Below, piece after piece: positions 1 through 5,915 of a DNA stretch of 10,034 nucleotides. Origin of the DNA: Thermoleophilaceae bacterium (GTDB taxonomy: Bacteria > Actinomycetota > Thermoleophilia > Solirubrobacterales > Thermoleophilaceae); the NCBI GenBank assembly GCA_013811765.1, contig JACCUO010000082.1, forward strand, positions 1 through 10,034. Reading direction: 5' to 3'. Under the pieces are notes generated by a model. That model worked only from the letters and a program-made list of their open reading frames with translations. It had not been told where the DNA came from and did not search any database. Positions within the stretch are counted from its first letter, which is position 1. The number at the start of each line of letters is the position of its first letter. The position numbers and the translations under genes were made by a program.

Positions 1-682
1 CACCGACCCCGTCCACAAGATCTCCGTGATCTCGCGCGGGCAGGCGCTCGGCTACACGATCTCGCTTCCGACCGAGGACAAGTTCCTCACCACCCGCGCC
101 GAGCTGCAGGACACGATGGCGATGACCTTGGGCGGGCGCGCTGCGGAGGAGCTCGTGTTCAGCGAGGTCACCACCGGCGCCTCCAACGACATCGAGAAGG
201 TCACCGCGACCGCCAAGCAGATGGTCATGCGCTTCGGCATGTCGGAGAAGCTCGGCCCGCGGGTGTTCGGCCGCGACCATGGCCAGCCCTTCCTCGGCCG
301 CGAGTTCTCCTCGGAGCCCGACTACTCGGACGACGTGGCGCGCGAGATCGACGACGAGATCCGCCGCGTGGTGGAGGAGGCCCACCAGTCGGCCCGCGAC
401 ATCCTTGACCAGCGCCGGGAACAGCTCGATCACACCTCCGAGATCCTGCTGCGGCGCGAGACGATCGAGCGCGAGGAGTTCATCCAGCTGCTCGACGGCA
501 AGGATGAGCTCGAGGTCTTCGGAGCGGACGAGCCGGTGCTCCCGCAGGGGCCGCCGCCCGCACCCGAGCTCCCACAGCGAAAGCCCGAGCGCAAGCCACA
601 GCCGCTGCCCCGGCCCGGGTTGGCCGGCGGCACGGCCGAGATGTCGGGGCTCGACGCCCCCGAGAGGCCGGACCCCGCCTGA
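1..682 (+). CDS. ftsH: ATP-dependent zinc metalloprotease FtsH, C-terminal part (5' truncated by window)
   Basis: The reading frame is open from base 2 and ends at TGA 680-682, so about 226 C-terminal residues are present. The AAA+ domain and the HExxH zinc site lie upstream of the window. What is visible is the rest of the M41 peptidase domain: the segment around VHKISVISRGQALGYT, then GGRAAEELVF, then TTGASNDIEKVT, whose Asp is the expected third zinc ligand of the family, and RFGMSEKLGP. A charged helical region follows (DEIRRVVEEAHQSARDIL and onward), then a roughly 50-residue Pro-rich basic/acidic tail typical of disordered actinobacterial FtsH ends. FtsH is a membrane-anchored hexamer that degrades misfolded membrane proteins and regulatory proteins. 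Actinobacteria often place ftsH beside folate genes, and that is the case here. The family assignment is near certain; only the upstream part cannot be judged. Confidence 0.97.
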   Translation, partial: TDPVHKISVISRGQALGYTISLPTEDKFLTTRAELQDTMAMTLGGRAAEELVFSEVTTGASNDIEKVTATAKQMVMRFGMSEKLGPRVFGRDHGQPFLGREFSSEPDYSDDVAREIDDEIRRVVEEAHQSARDILDQRREQLDHTSEILLRRETIEREEFIQLLDGKDELEVFGADEPVLPQGPPPAPELPQRKPERKPQPLPRPGLAGGTAEMSGLDAPERPDPA

Positions 683-692
683 ACCTTCCTCC

Positions 693-755
693 GGGGGGCG
701 CTCGCCTCCCGGAATCCCAAGAACCTCGTTGAGCCACGGCTTCGACGAGGGCGCG
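693..755 (+). repeat. Copy A of a 63-bp intergenic hairpin repeat, downstream of ftsH
   Basis: It begins 10 bp after the ftsH stop. It opens with GGGGGGCGCTCGCCTCCC (693-710), which folds into a 7-8 bp stem with one G-U pair. It continues through CCCGGAATCCC and ends in CCACGGCTT...CGACGAGGGCGCG. A second copy of the same length and orientation lies at 7134-7196; by eye about 47 of 64 aligned columns agree with one small gap on each side. Both copies follow the stop codon of a plus-strand gene, so a role in transcription termination or mRNA 3' end protection is likely. There is no U-run after the stem. Confidence 0.6.
724..750. terminator. Inverted repeat between convergent genes, possible bidirectional terminator
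   Basis: The arms CCTCGT (724-729) and ACGAGG (745-750) are perfect, and the stem extends inward by about four pairs including two G-U pairs when read on the plus strand, leaving a 7-nt loop. On the minus strand the outer six pairs remain, with an inner AGCC/GGCT pairing. It lies between the ends of ftsH (plus) and the small basic gene (minus), which is where a shared terminator would sit. No T-run follows on either side, so a canonical intrinsic terminator is not shown. It is also the 3' half of repeat copy A. Confidence 0.4.
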
Positions 756-772
756 ACGGGTCGCCCCCGGGC

Positions 773-991
773 TCAGCGCCCCTTGCGAATCGCCCCGACG
801 CGGCTGGCGAGCGCTTTGGCACCCTGCTGGACCGCCTCTCCGAGCGACTTCGCCGTCGAGATCCCCGCACTGCCGAGGCTCTTCGCCGAGCGCTTGGCGT
901 CGACACCGCTCTTCTTCGCCGCATTGCGCTGCCTCGTGGCTGCCGCCTTCTTCGCCGCCGCCTGTCGATCGGCCTTCGTCCGCTGCGCCAT
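773..991 (-). CDS. Small basic Ala/Lys/Arg-rich protein, 72 aa
   Basis: The ATG at 991 is preceded on the minus strand by GAGGAG six bases upstream, one of the best Shine-Dalgarno sequences in the window, and that decides the start over longer in-frame alternatives reaching 1117. The stop is TGA at 775-773. The protein opens MAQRTKADRQAAAKKAAATR and its first 40 residues are almost entirely Ala, Lys, Arg and polar residues. The second half (SLGSAGISTAKSLGEAVQQG and onward) looks like an amphipathic helix and ends RKGR. There are no Cys, Trp, Tyr or Phe residues, no signal peptide and no membrane segment. The composition resembles H1-like or other nucleoid-associated tails, so nucleic-acid binding is a reasonable guess, but I recognise no family. 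It is convergent with ftsH and divergent from folP. Confidence 0.7.
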   Translation of the reverse strand: MAQRTKADRQAAAKKAAATRQRNAAKKSGVDAKRSAKSLGSAGISTAKSLGEAVQQGAKALASRVGAIRKGR

Positions 992-1040
992 GCGTTGCTC
1001 CTCTGGTCGTGGTCGTCTGGTCAACGATCTTCCCACGGCC

Positions 1041-1046
1041 AGCGTA
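1041..1046 (-). promoter_or_regulatory. Candidate -10 element for the 72-aa basic gene
   Basis: Read on the minus strand this is TACGCT, which fits the actinobacterial TAnnnT -10 pattern. Initiation about 7 nt downstream would give a leader of roughly 40 nt containing the GAGGAG ribosome site. No clear -35 is seen at 17 bp. This is weak evidence from one hexamer. Confidence 0.3.
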
Positions 1047-1050
1047 GGAG

Positions 1051-1060
1051 CCCCAAGGGG
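1051..1060. promoter_or_regulatory. 10-bp perfect palindrome between divergent promoters
   Basis: CCCCAAGGGG lies exactly between the candidate -10 of the minus-strand basic gene (1041-1046) and that of folP (1065-1070), in the -35 zone of both. It could be an operator. A 10-bp palindrome of this composition is not rare in such G/C-rich DNA, so the call rests mostly on its position. Confidence 0.2.
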
Positions 1061-1064
1061 AATG

Positions 1065-1070
1065 CATACT
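1065..1070 (+). promoter_or_regulatory. Candidate -10 element of folP, leaderless arrangement
   Basis: CATACT is followed by six bases and then GTG at 1077, which places the expected +1 on the first base of that start codon. The same CAYAMT hexamer precedes the genes at 6898, 8976 and 9794. No recognisable -35 is present. Confidence 0.45.
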
Positions 1071-1076
1071 GCCCTC

Positions 1077-1904
1077 GTGAGCTGTCCATTCACCGTCATG
1101 GGAGTGATCAACGTCACGCCGGACTCGTTCTCGGATGGCGGGCGGTACCTCGATCCTGAGGCCGCCGTCGCGCACGGCCTGGCCCTGGCCGCCGACGGTG
1201 CAGCGATTCTCGACGTGGGAGGGGAGTCAACCCGGCCCGGGGCGGGCCCGGTCCCCGTTCAGGAGGAGCTCCGGCGGGTGGTCCCCGTGATCGAGGCGCT
1301 TGCCTGCGCGGGAGGCGACTTCGCCCTCTCGATCGATACGACGAAGATGGACGTGGCGAGGGCGGCGATGGACGCCGGCGCGCGGATGGTCAACGACGTC
1401 TCGGCGCTGCGCTCCGACCCGTCGATGGCGGCTCTCGTCGCGGAGCGAGGCGCGGGATGCTGCCTCATGCACATGCGTGGCGAGCCGCGCACCATGCAAG
1501 ACGAACCGCGCTACGACGACGTGGTATCGGACGTCAAGGCGTTTCTCGAGGAGCGACTGGCCTTCGCGGTCGGAGAGGGCGTTCCTGAGGGGAAGATCTG
1601 GCTCGACCCCGGGATCGGCTTCGGCAAGACGGCGGAGCACAACCTGGAGCTGCTGCGGCGCCTGGACGAGATCGTGGCAATCGGTCTCCCGGTGGTGGTC
1701 GGGACCTCCCGTAAAAGCTTTCTTGGAAAGCTCACGGGAGGAAGAGCGGAGGGGGAGCGCCTGCCGGGGACGATCGCGACAAGCGTGCTCGCGTGGGAGC
1801 GTGGCGCGTCCGTCTTCCGGGTGCACGACGTCGCGGCGGTCGTCGATGCCCTGTTGGTCACCGCTGCTACGGTCGGCTCCCCGATCGTCGGAGGCAATTC
1901 ATGA
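1077..1904 (+). CDS. folP: Dihydropteroate synthase
   Basis: FolP condenses 6-hydroxymethyl-7,8-dihydropterin diphosphate with p-aminobenzoate to give 7,8-dihydropteroate, the sulfonamide-sensitive step of folate synthesis, in the cytoplasm. The 275-residue product is the usual family length. It shows both signature blocks: MGVINVTPDSFSDGG near the N-terminus and GESTRPG about 35 residues later. It also shows SIDTTK, ARMVNDVSALR, CLMHMRGEP, WLDPGIGFGKT, the GTSRKSF loop and the terminal FRVHDV strand, so all substrate-contact loops look intact. GTG 1077 is chosen because it sits 6 nt behind a -10-like hexamer and begins just before the conserved core. ATG 1062, five codons earlier, is the alternative, with GGAG 12 nt upstream. 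The stop overlaps folB by ATGA, so the two are probably translationally coupled. folE, often between ftsH and folP in actinobacteria, is not here. Confidence 0.96.
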   Translation: MSCPFTVMGVINVTPDSFSDGGRYLDPEAAVAHGLALAADGAAILDVGGESTRPGAGPVPVQEELRRVVPVIEALACAGGDFALSIDTTKMDVARAAMDAGARMVNDVSALRSDPSMAALVAERGAGCCLMHMRGEPRTMQDEPRYDDVVSDVKAFLEERLAFAVGEGVPEGKIWLDPGIGFGKTAEHNLELLRRLDEIVAIGLPVVVGTSRKSFLGKLTGGRAEGERLPGTIATSVLAWERGASVFRVHDVAAVVDALLVTAATVGSPIVGGNS

Positions 1905-2347
1905 TCGACGAGCACGACCCGCCCGACCCGGATGACGAGATCGACGGCGGGGGTTTCGACCCCGAGGACGAGGACGAGATCGCCGACCCGGCGGTCACCG
2001 TTGAGATCACCGGCCTTTCGCTGTTCACCCGGCACGGGGTCACGCCCCCCGAGCGCGAACTGGGCCAGCGACTGCTGCTCGACGTGACTTTCGAGCTCAC
2101 CGACTGCGATGCCATGGTGACCGACCGGGTGGAGGACACCGTGGACTATGCAGACGTCTGCGAACAGGTGGCGCTGGCCGCACAGGAGCGCTCCTACAAG
2201 ACGCTTGAGCGCCTGTGCAATGCCATCGCCGGCAGGTTGATGGAGCGCTACGGCGCGGATTCCGTGAGGGTCAAGGCCACCAAGCCCGAGCCGCCGATAG
2301 CGCTGCCGGTGCAGGAGGTCTCGGTCGAGGTCTGGCGGGAGGCCTGA
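1901..2347 (+). CDS. folB: Dihydroneopterin aldolase with an acidic N-terminal extension
   Basis: FolB cleaves 7,8-dihydroneopterin to 6-hydroxymethyl-7,8-dihydropterin and glycolaldehyde, feeding FolK. The domain starts near residue 31 and shows FTRHGVTPPERELGQ with the conserved Glu, TVDYADVCEQV, KTLERLCNAIA, and the catalytic-Lys region VKATKPEPPI, ending VSVEVWREA. The core is about 118 residues, the normal FolB length, but the whole protein has 148 because of a 30-residue N-terminal tail in which 15 residues are Asp or Glu and none is Lys or Arg. The ATG at 1901 overlaps the folP TGA (ATGA), which supports this start and makes the tail part of the protein. No later in-frame ATG, GTG or TTG is visible between the tail and the domain. 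The acidic tail is unusual for the family. Confidence 0.95.
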   Translation: MIDEHDPPDPDDEIDGGGFDPEDEDEIADPAVTVEITGLSLFTRHGVTPPERELGQRLLLDVTFELTDCDAMVTDRVEDTVDYADVCEQVALAAQERSYKTLERLCNAIAGRLMERYGADSVRVKATKPEPPIALPVQEVSVEVWREA

Positions 2348-2356
2348 GACTCGGAC

Positions 2357-2911
2357 CTATGGGCGCGGCGGCCCGAGCAGCAGGTTGAGGATGTCTCCCG
2401 TGATCGGTCCGAGAGGGCCCGGCATCAAATCGCCGATCCCGCGGGTGGCCTCGAGAAGATCGTCCCCGGGATTCGGCGCCGCCGGCGGGCTCGGCGCCGA
2501 AGGAGCTCTCACCCCATCTTCGCCCGGGGGCGCGGGGGGCCGGATCGTGGCCGCGGGAGGTTGCGGGGCCCTCCGGCCGCCTGGGGGCGCACCGCCGTCC
2601 GTCGGCGACGCGGCACTGGTCGGGGCGGCTGAGGCCAGGGAGCCGGTTGGGGGGGCCGGCGAGGTTGGCACGCCGGGCTCGGACACCCCCGCCCCCACGA
2701 TCTCCGCACCTTCGAGCGACGATGCGGGGGAGGAGTCGAGACCGAGGTCGGGGATCGCGGGCCCGGAGGCGATCTGGCCGAGCGAGCCGATGCCCCCGAG
2801 GCCTCCGCCGGAGGCGACCACCCCCGCCGCCAGAAGCAGCGCAAGCGGCGCGATGAGTGAGGTCGCCGCGGCGCGGGCGACCTGGCGTGTCCAAATGCTC
2901 ACGAACCCCAC
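2357..2911 (-). CDS. Exported or membrane-anchored Pro/Ala/Gly-rich protein of unknown function, 184 aa
   Basis: This minus-strand gene starts at GTG 2911 (an in-frame GTG at 2902 is the alternative) and ends at TAG 2359-2357, nine bases from the end of convergent folB. The N-terminus has a short basic region (WTRQVARAA) and a hydrophobic stretch of about 16 residues (SLIAPLALLLAAGVVA), reading as a signal peptide or single membrane anchor. There is no lipobox Cys. Residues from about 35 to 140 are low-complexity Gly, Ser, Ala and Pro, likely a disordered wall-spanning linker. The last 35 residues become more ordered and hydrophobic (GIGDLMPGPLGPITGDILNL). I recognise no family. It is divergent from the membrane kinase gene with start codons touching, so a shared role outside the membrane is possible but unproven. 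The low-complexity composition leaves some doubt that it is coding, although the signal-like N-terminus and promoter support it. Confidence 0.65.
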   Translation of the reverse strand: MGFVSIWTRQVARAAATSLIAPLALLLAAGVVASGGGLGGIGSLGQIASGPAIPDLGLDSSPASSLEGAEIVGAGVSEPGVPTSPAPPTGSLASAAPTSAASPTDGGAPPGGRRAPQPPAATIRPPAPPGEDGVRAPSAPSPPAAPNPGDDLLEATRGIGDLMPGPLGPITGDILNLLLGPPRP

Positions 2912-5068
2912 ATGCCCATGGTAGGTCCCGGCGGAAGGCGGCGCGCCTCCTCTGCCGCGACGCTCGCCGGAGGGTCCCCGTCGGGCGTGCTCGGGCGGCT
3001 TCCCCTCGCGCCGACGCTGACCCTCGCCCTGATCGGCCTGACCCTCGTCCTCGCCGTGATCGCGGCGCTCGGCATCGGGAACCTCTATTCGGCACGCCAG
3101 GACTACGAGGATGCGCTGGCCCGCACCTACGAGCTCGAGTCGGCCGCCTCCCGGCTGCTTGCTTCCGCGGTGATCGAGGAGACGGGGTTTCGTGCGACCG
3201 GCGCCGGTGCTGCGGCTACGCGCGGCCGTGCAAGGGCGGGCTTCGACCAGCAGGCGCTAGAGGCCATGGCCCTCGCCGAGGGCGACCGCGAGAGCGAGCA
3301 GCTGCTCCGCGACCGCGTGGCATCCCAGCAGCGGTCGAGGCGCCTCGCCCGGCGGAACCGGCGCTCGCGCGGAGCCCAACGCCGGCTGGCAGAAGCGATC
3401 TTTCTAGGCCGCGAGGCGGGTGAGGGCCTCACGGCGCGCCAGCGCGAACGCCGCGCGCAGGCCCGCGACAGCGTGGGCGACCGGACACGTACCGCGCTGA
3501 TCACAACAATCGCGGCGGGTGGGCTTGCCCTGCTCGGAGCCATCGGGCTCATCGGCATGCTGATCGGCTCGATCCGGCGGCCGCTCGACGAGCTCGTGAC
3601 CGCGACGCAGAAGCTCGCTGCGGGAGATCTCTCAGAACGCGTACAGCCGAGCGGGCCACTTGAGCTGCGCGAGCTGGACTCGGCCTTCAACACGATGGCC
3701 GAACGACTCGAGAGCGCCCAGACTGGCGTCGAAGCCGAGCGGGAGAAGCTCGCGGTGACGATCGAGAGCCTCGGGGATGCGCTCGTGGTGTGCGAGTCCG
3801 ACGGGACGGTCAGCACCGTGAACCCGCGCGTGAAGGAGATTGCCCCCGCGCTGCGGCCCGGGGGCCACGCGCACGTGGCCGGCAGTCCACTCCCGGCGCT
3901 CGAGGAGGCGCTGAACGGCGAGGTCACCGTGGACAACGACGGCAGGACGCTTTCGATCACAGCTGCCCGCCTGGGGTCGGGAGCGAGCGACGGGGTGGTG
4001 TGGACGCTACGCGACGTCTCCGAGCGGGCGCGGCTCGAGCGGGTCAAGTCCGACTTCGTGGCCACCGCCTCCCACGAGCTCCGCAGCCCGCTTACGTCCA
4101 TCAAGGGGTTCGTGGAGCTGCTAGGGAGCTCCGATTCCCTCGGCCCGCGAGAACGCGAGTTCGTGGACGTGATCCTTCTCAGCACGGATCGGCTGGTCGA
4201 CCTCGTGAACGACCTGCTTGACGTAGCCCGCCTCGAGGCGGGCAGGATGGAGGTACACCCGCGCCTCTTCGAGCTGATCGAGGTCGTGACGGAGGTGGCG
4301 GGTCTCATGGCGCCTGCCGTGGCCGCCAAAAGGCAACGGCTCGACCTGGATCTGCCCGCCTCCCTGCCGCGGGCGCTTGCCGATCCGGCGCGGGTGCGCC
4401 AGATCGTGACCAACCTGCTCTCGAACGCCCACCAGTACACCGACGAGGGCGGTCGCATCGAAATCGCCGCGCGGGCAGATGAGGAACGGATCCGGATCAC
4501 GGTTGGCGACGACGGCCGCGGGATGAGCCGGGAGGACCTGGGCAGCGTCTTCGATCGCTTCGTGCGCCACGACGACGGTGGTGCCGGTACCGGCCTCGGC
4601 CTCTCGATCGTGAAGTCGCTGGTGGACCTCCAGGGCGGGTCGATCGAGGTGGACAGCGTCCTGGGTGTGGGCACCACGTTCACGGTGTATCTGCCCGCCG
4701 AGTCGGGGCAGGCCGGCGCGCTCGGCGAGCCGGTGCGGGGAAAGTGCGTCCTGGTCGCGGGCCGGTCCTCGGCGCGGGGCCGACTCGAGCCCGCGCTCGT
4801 GGAACTGGGCCTCGACCACGAGTGGGTGGCGAGCGGAACCGCGGCGGTCCAGGCCTCCCGGCACCGGCACTACGAGTTGGCGCTGGTGGATGTCGGCATG
4901 CGCGGCACGGACGCGCTGCTCCGCGGCCCGGCGCTCGCGCGGACCGTGCTTCTCTTCTCCGCCGGAATCGAGAGCCCCGCCATGCAGACGGACGGGGAGG
5001 TCCTTCCGTTGGAACAGGTGGCCGCGGCCGCTCGCAAGATCCTGACCGGCGGCCCCGGCCCGGCGTAA
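2912..5068 (+). CDS. Membrane sensor histidine kinase with HAMP, PAS-like and degenerate C-terminal receiver domains
   Basis: The 718-residue protein has a basic cytoplasmic leader and a first membrane helix at about 32-57. An extracytoplasmic region (58-193), probably a CHASE3-like helical bundle, follows, then a second helix at about 194-219, HAMP at 219-271 and a PAS-like segment at 280-372 (SLGDALVVCESDGTVSTVNP). The kinase core is complete: H388 in the box ASHELRSPLTS, N505 in NLLSNAHQY, D533 in DDGRG, and GTGLGLSIV at 559-567. Residues 606-715 resemble a receiver fold with Asp at 660 (LALVDVGM), but the N-terminal acidic pair is replaced by VLVAGRSS and the conserved Lys is absent, so it is probably not phosphorylated normally. 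ATG 2912 is taken as the start; ATG 2918 or GTG 2987, behind GGAGGG, are alternatives. The cognate output is likely the downstream receiver or HD-GYP gene. The ligand is unknown. Confidence 0.93.
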   Translation: MPMVGPGGRRRASSAATLAGGSPSGVLGRLPLAPTLTLALIGLTLVLAVIAALGIGNLYSARQDYEDALARTYELESAASRLLASAVIEETGFRATGAGAAATRGRARAGFDQQALEAMALAEGDRESEQLLRDRVASQQRSRRLARRNRRSRGAQRRLAEAIFLGREAGEGLTARQRERRAQARDSVGDRTRTALITTIAAGGLALLGAIGLIGMLIGSIRRPLDELVTATQKLAAGDLSERVQPSGPLELRELDSAFNTMAERLESAQTGVEAEREKLAVTIESLGDALVVCESDGTVSTVNPRVKEIAPALRPGGHAHVAGSPLPALEEALNGEVTVDNDGRTLSITAARLGSGASDGVVWTLRDVSERARLERVKSDFVATASHELRSPLTSIKGFVELLGSSDSLGPREREFVDVILLSTDRLVDLVNDLLDVARLEAGRMEVHPRLFELIEVVTEVAGLMAPAVAAKRQRLDLDLPASLPRALADPARVRQIVTNLLSNAHQYTDEGGRIEIAARADEERIRITVGDDGRGMSREDLGSVFDRFVRHDDGGAGTGLGLSIVKSLVDLQGGSIEVDSVLGVGTTFTVYLPAESGQAGALGEPVRGKCVLVAGRSSARGRLEPALVELGLDHEWVASGTAAVQASRHRHYELALVDVGMRGTDALLRGPALARTVLLFSAGIESPAMQTDGEVLPLEQVAAAARKILTGGPGPA
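2918..2923 (-). promoter_or_regulatory. Candidate -10 element of the exported-protein gene
   Basis: On the minus strand this reads TACCAT, a TAnnnT match, followed by six bases and then GTG at 2911. It implies a leaderless mRNA. It lies inside the first codons of the divergent kinase gene, so the two transcripts would overlap if the kinase starts at 2912. Confidence 0.4.
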
Positions 5069-5085
5069 CCGATGCGGGTGGCCGG

Positions 5086-5091
5086 TAGCCT
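5086..5091 (+). promoter_or_regulatory. Candidate -10 element for the HD-GYP gene
   Basis: TAGCCT fits TAnnnT and lies in the 38-bp gap after the kinase stop. Initiation near 5098 would leave a leader of about 9 nt before ATG 5107, so the HD-GYP gene may have its own promoter besides readthrough from the kinase. No -35 is obvious. Confidence 0.35.
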
Positions 5092-5106
5092 CTTGGGGAA
5101 GACACG

Positions 5107-5865
5107 ATGGCGGAGGCGGCGATAGGCGAGGAGGCGCTACGCGAAGAGGTGGACCGCCTGCGAGCTGAGCTCGGCAGGCATTGGCGCCTTGCCGAGCAGA
5201 AGGAGCGCCAGCTCGAGCGCTACGCATCCGACCTGCGTGAGACCTTCAAGGCCGAGCGGGCCCGGACTGACGAGCTCCATGCCTCCTACGTGGCCACGGT
5301 TCGGGCACTCACCAATGCGGTGGAGGCGCGTGACGCCTACACGGGAAGGCACACGGAGCGCGTGGCGGCCTACGGGCTGGAGCTCACGCGACAGATCGAC
5401 CCCGAGCTGGCCGCCGACCCGCAGGTGGAGTTCGGCTTTCTCCTGCACGACATCGGCAAGGTCGCGATCCCCGACGGCATCCTCCACAAGCCCGGCCAGC
5501 TGCTGCCCGAGGAGCGCACCCTGATGCGCCGCCATGCGGCCATCGGGCACGAGATCGTCCGCGACATCCCGTTCTTGGATCAGGCCGCCCAGGTCGTGCG
5601 CCACCACCACGAGCGGTGGGACGGCAGCGGCTACCCCGACCGCCTGGCCGGGGTGCAGATACCGCTCGCCGCGCGCATCTTCTCCGTCGTGGACGCCCTC
5701 GACGCCATGACCACCGAACGTCCGTACAGCCCCGCGTGCTCGATCGCGCAGGCGCGGTCCGAGATAGCTGCGAAGGCCGGCTCGCAGTTCGATCCCGCCG
5801 TGGTGGCCCAGCTCGCCGAGCTACCCGATCACGCGCTCGAGCGCATCAAGGCCGAGCGCCCATGA
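5107..5865 (+). CDS. HD-GYP domain cyclic-di-GMP phosphodiesterase with N-terminal coiled coil
   Basis: HD-GYP proteins hydrolyse the second messenger cyclic di-GMP to pGpG and GMP. This 252-residue protein starts with a highly charged coiled-coil-like helix (about 1-60) and then a complete HD-GYP domain. It has H82 in TGRHTERV, H114 and D115 in LLHDIGK with K118, H143 and H148 in RRHAAIGHE, the HHH cluster at 166-168, GYP at 175-177, and the D196/D199 region of VVDALDAMT. All metal and catalytic positions expected for the family are present, so it should be active. There is no membrane segment or receiver domain in the same chain, hence the coiled coil probably mediates dimerisation or contact with a partner. 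It lies 38 bp after the kinase and 49 bp before the receiver gene, so a kinase-to-c-di-GMP circuit is likely by context. Confidence 0.95.
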   Translation: MAEAAIGEEALREEVDRLRAELGRHWRLAEQKERQLERYASDLRETFKAERARTDELHASYVATVRALTNAVEARDAYTGRHTERVAAYGLELTRQIDPELAADPQVEFGFLLHDIGKVAIPDGILHKPGQLLPEERTLMRRHAAIGHEIVRDIPFLDQAAQVVRHHHERWDGSGYPDRLAGVQIPLAARIFSVVDALDAMTTERPYSPACSIAQARSEIAAKAGSQFDPAVVAQLAELPDHALERIKAERP

Positions 5866-5915
5866 AGGCGGCTGGTTCCGCGTGTCTGCAAACCCGCCCC
5901 CCGGTGTCGGTCTGA
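5862..5915 (+). other. Possible 17-codon linking ORF between HD-GYP and receiver genes
   Basis: An ATG at 5862 overlaps the HD-GYP stop as ATGA, and this short frame (MKAAGSACLQTRPPVSV) ends in a TGA that overlaps the ATG at 5915 as TGATG. The layout would let ribosomes pass from the HD-GYP gene to the receiver gene by termination and reinitiation. No ribosome site is seen, and chance is quite possible. Confidence 0.2.

Noticed and set aside
279..1061. Upstream extension of the folP reading frame back to 279
   Set aside because: The frame stays open by chance through ftsH and the opposite-strand basic gene. The extension is Ser/Arg/Pro-rich and not part of dihydropteroate synthase.
1793..1900. 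Earlier ATG for folB inside folP
   Set aside because: It would overlap folP by more than 100 bases with Arg-rich residues; the ATGA overlap at 1901 is the natural start.
2350..2377. Imperfect hairpin CTCGG...CCGAG at the convergent ends of folB and the exported-protein gene
   Set aside because: Only five outer pairs, then a mismatch and two more, with a 12-nt loop and no T-run; too weak to call a terminator.
2385..2924. Plus-strand open frame of 179 codons opposite the exported protein
   Set aside because: Gly/Pro/Ala low complexity without a signal, start signals or motif. The minus-strand reading has a signal-like N-terminus and a promoter-like hexamer. Some doubt remains because both are low complexity.
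3127..4683. Minus-strand open frame of 518 codons opposite the membrane kinase
   Set aside because: Ser/Arg-rich shadow translation with no motif, while the plus strand encodes a complete kinase.
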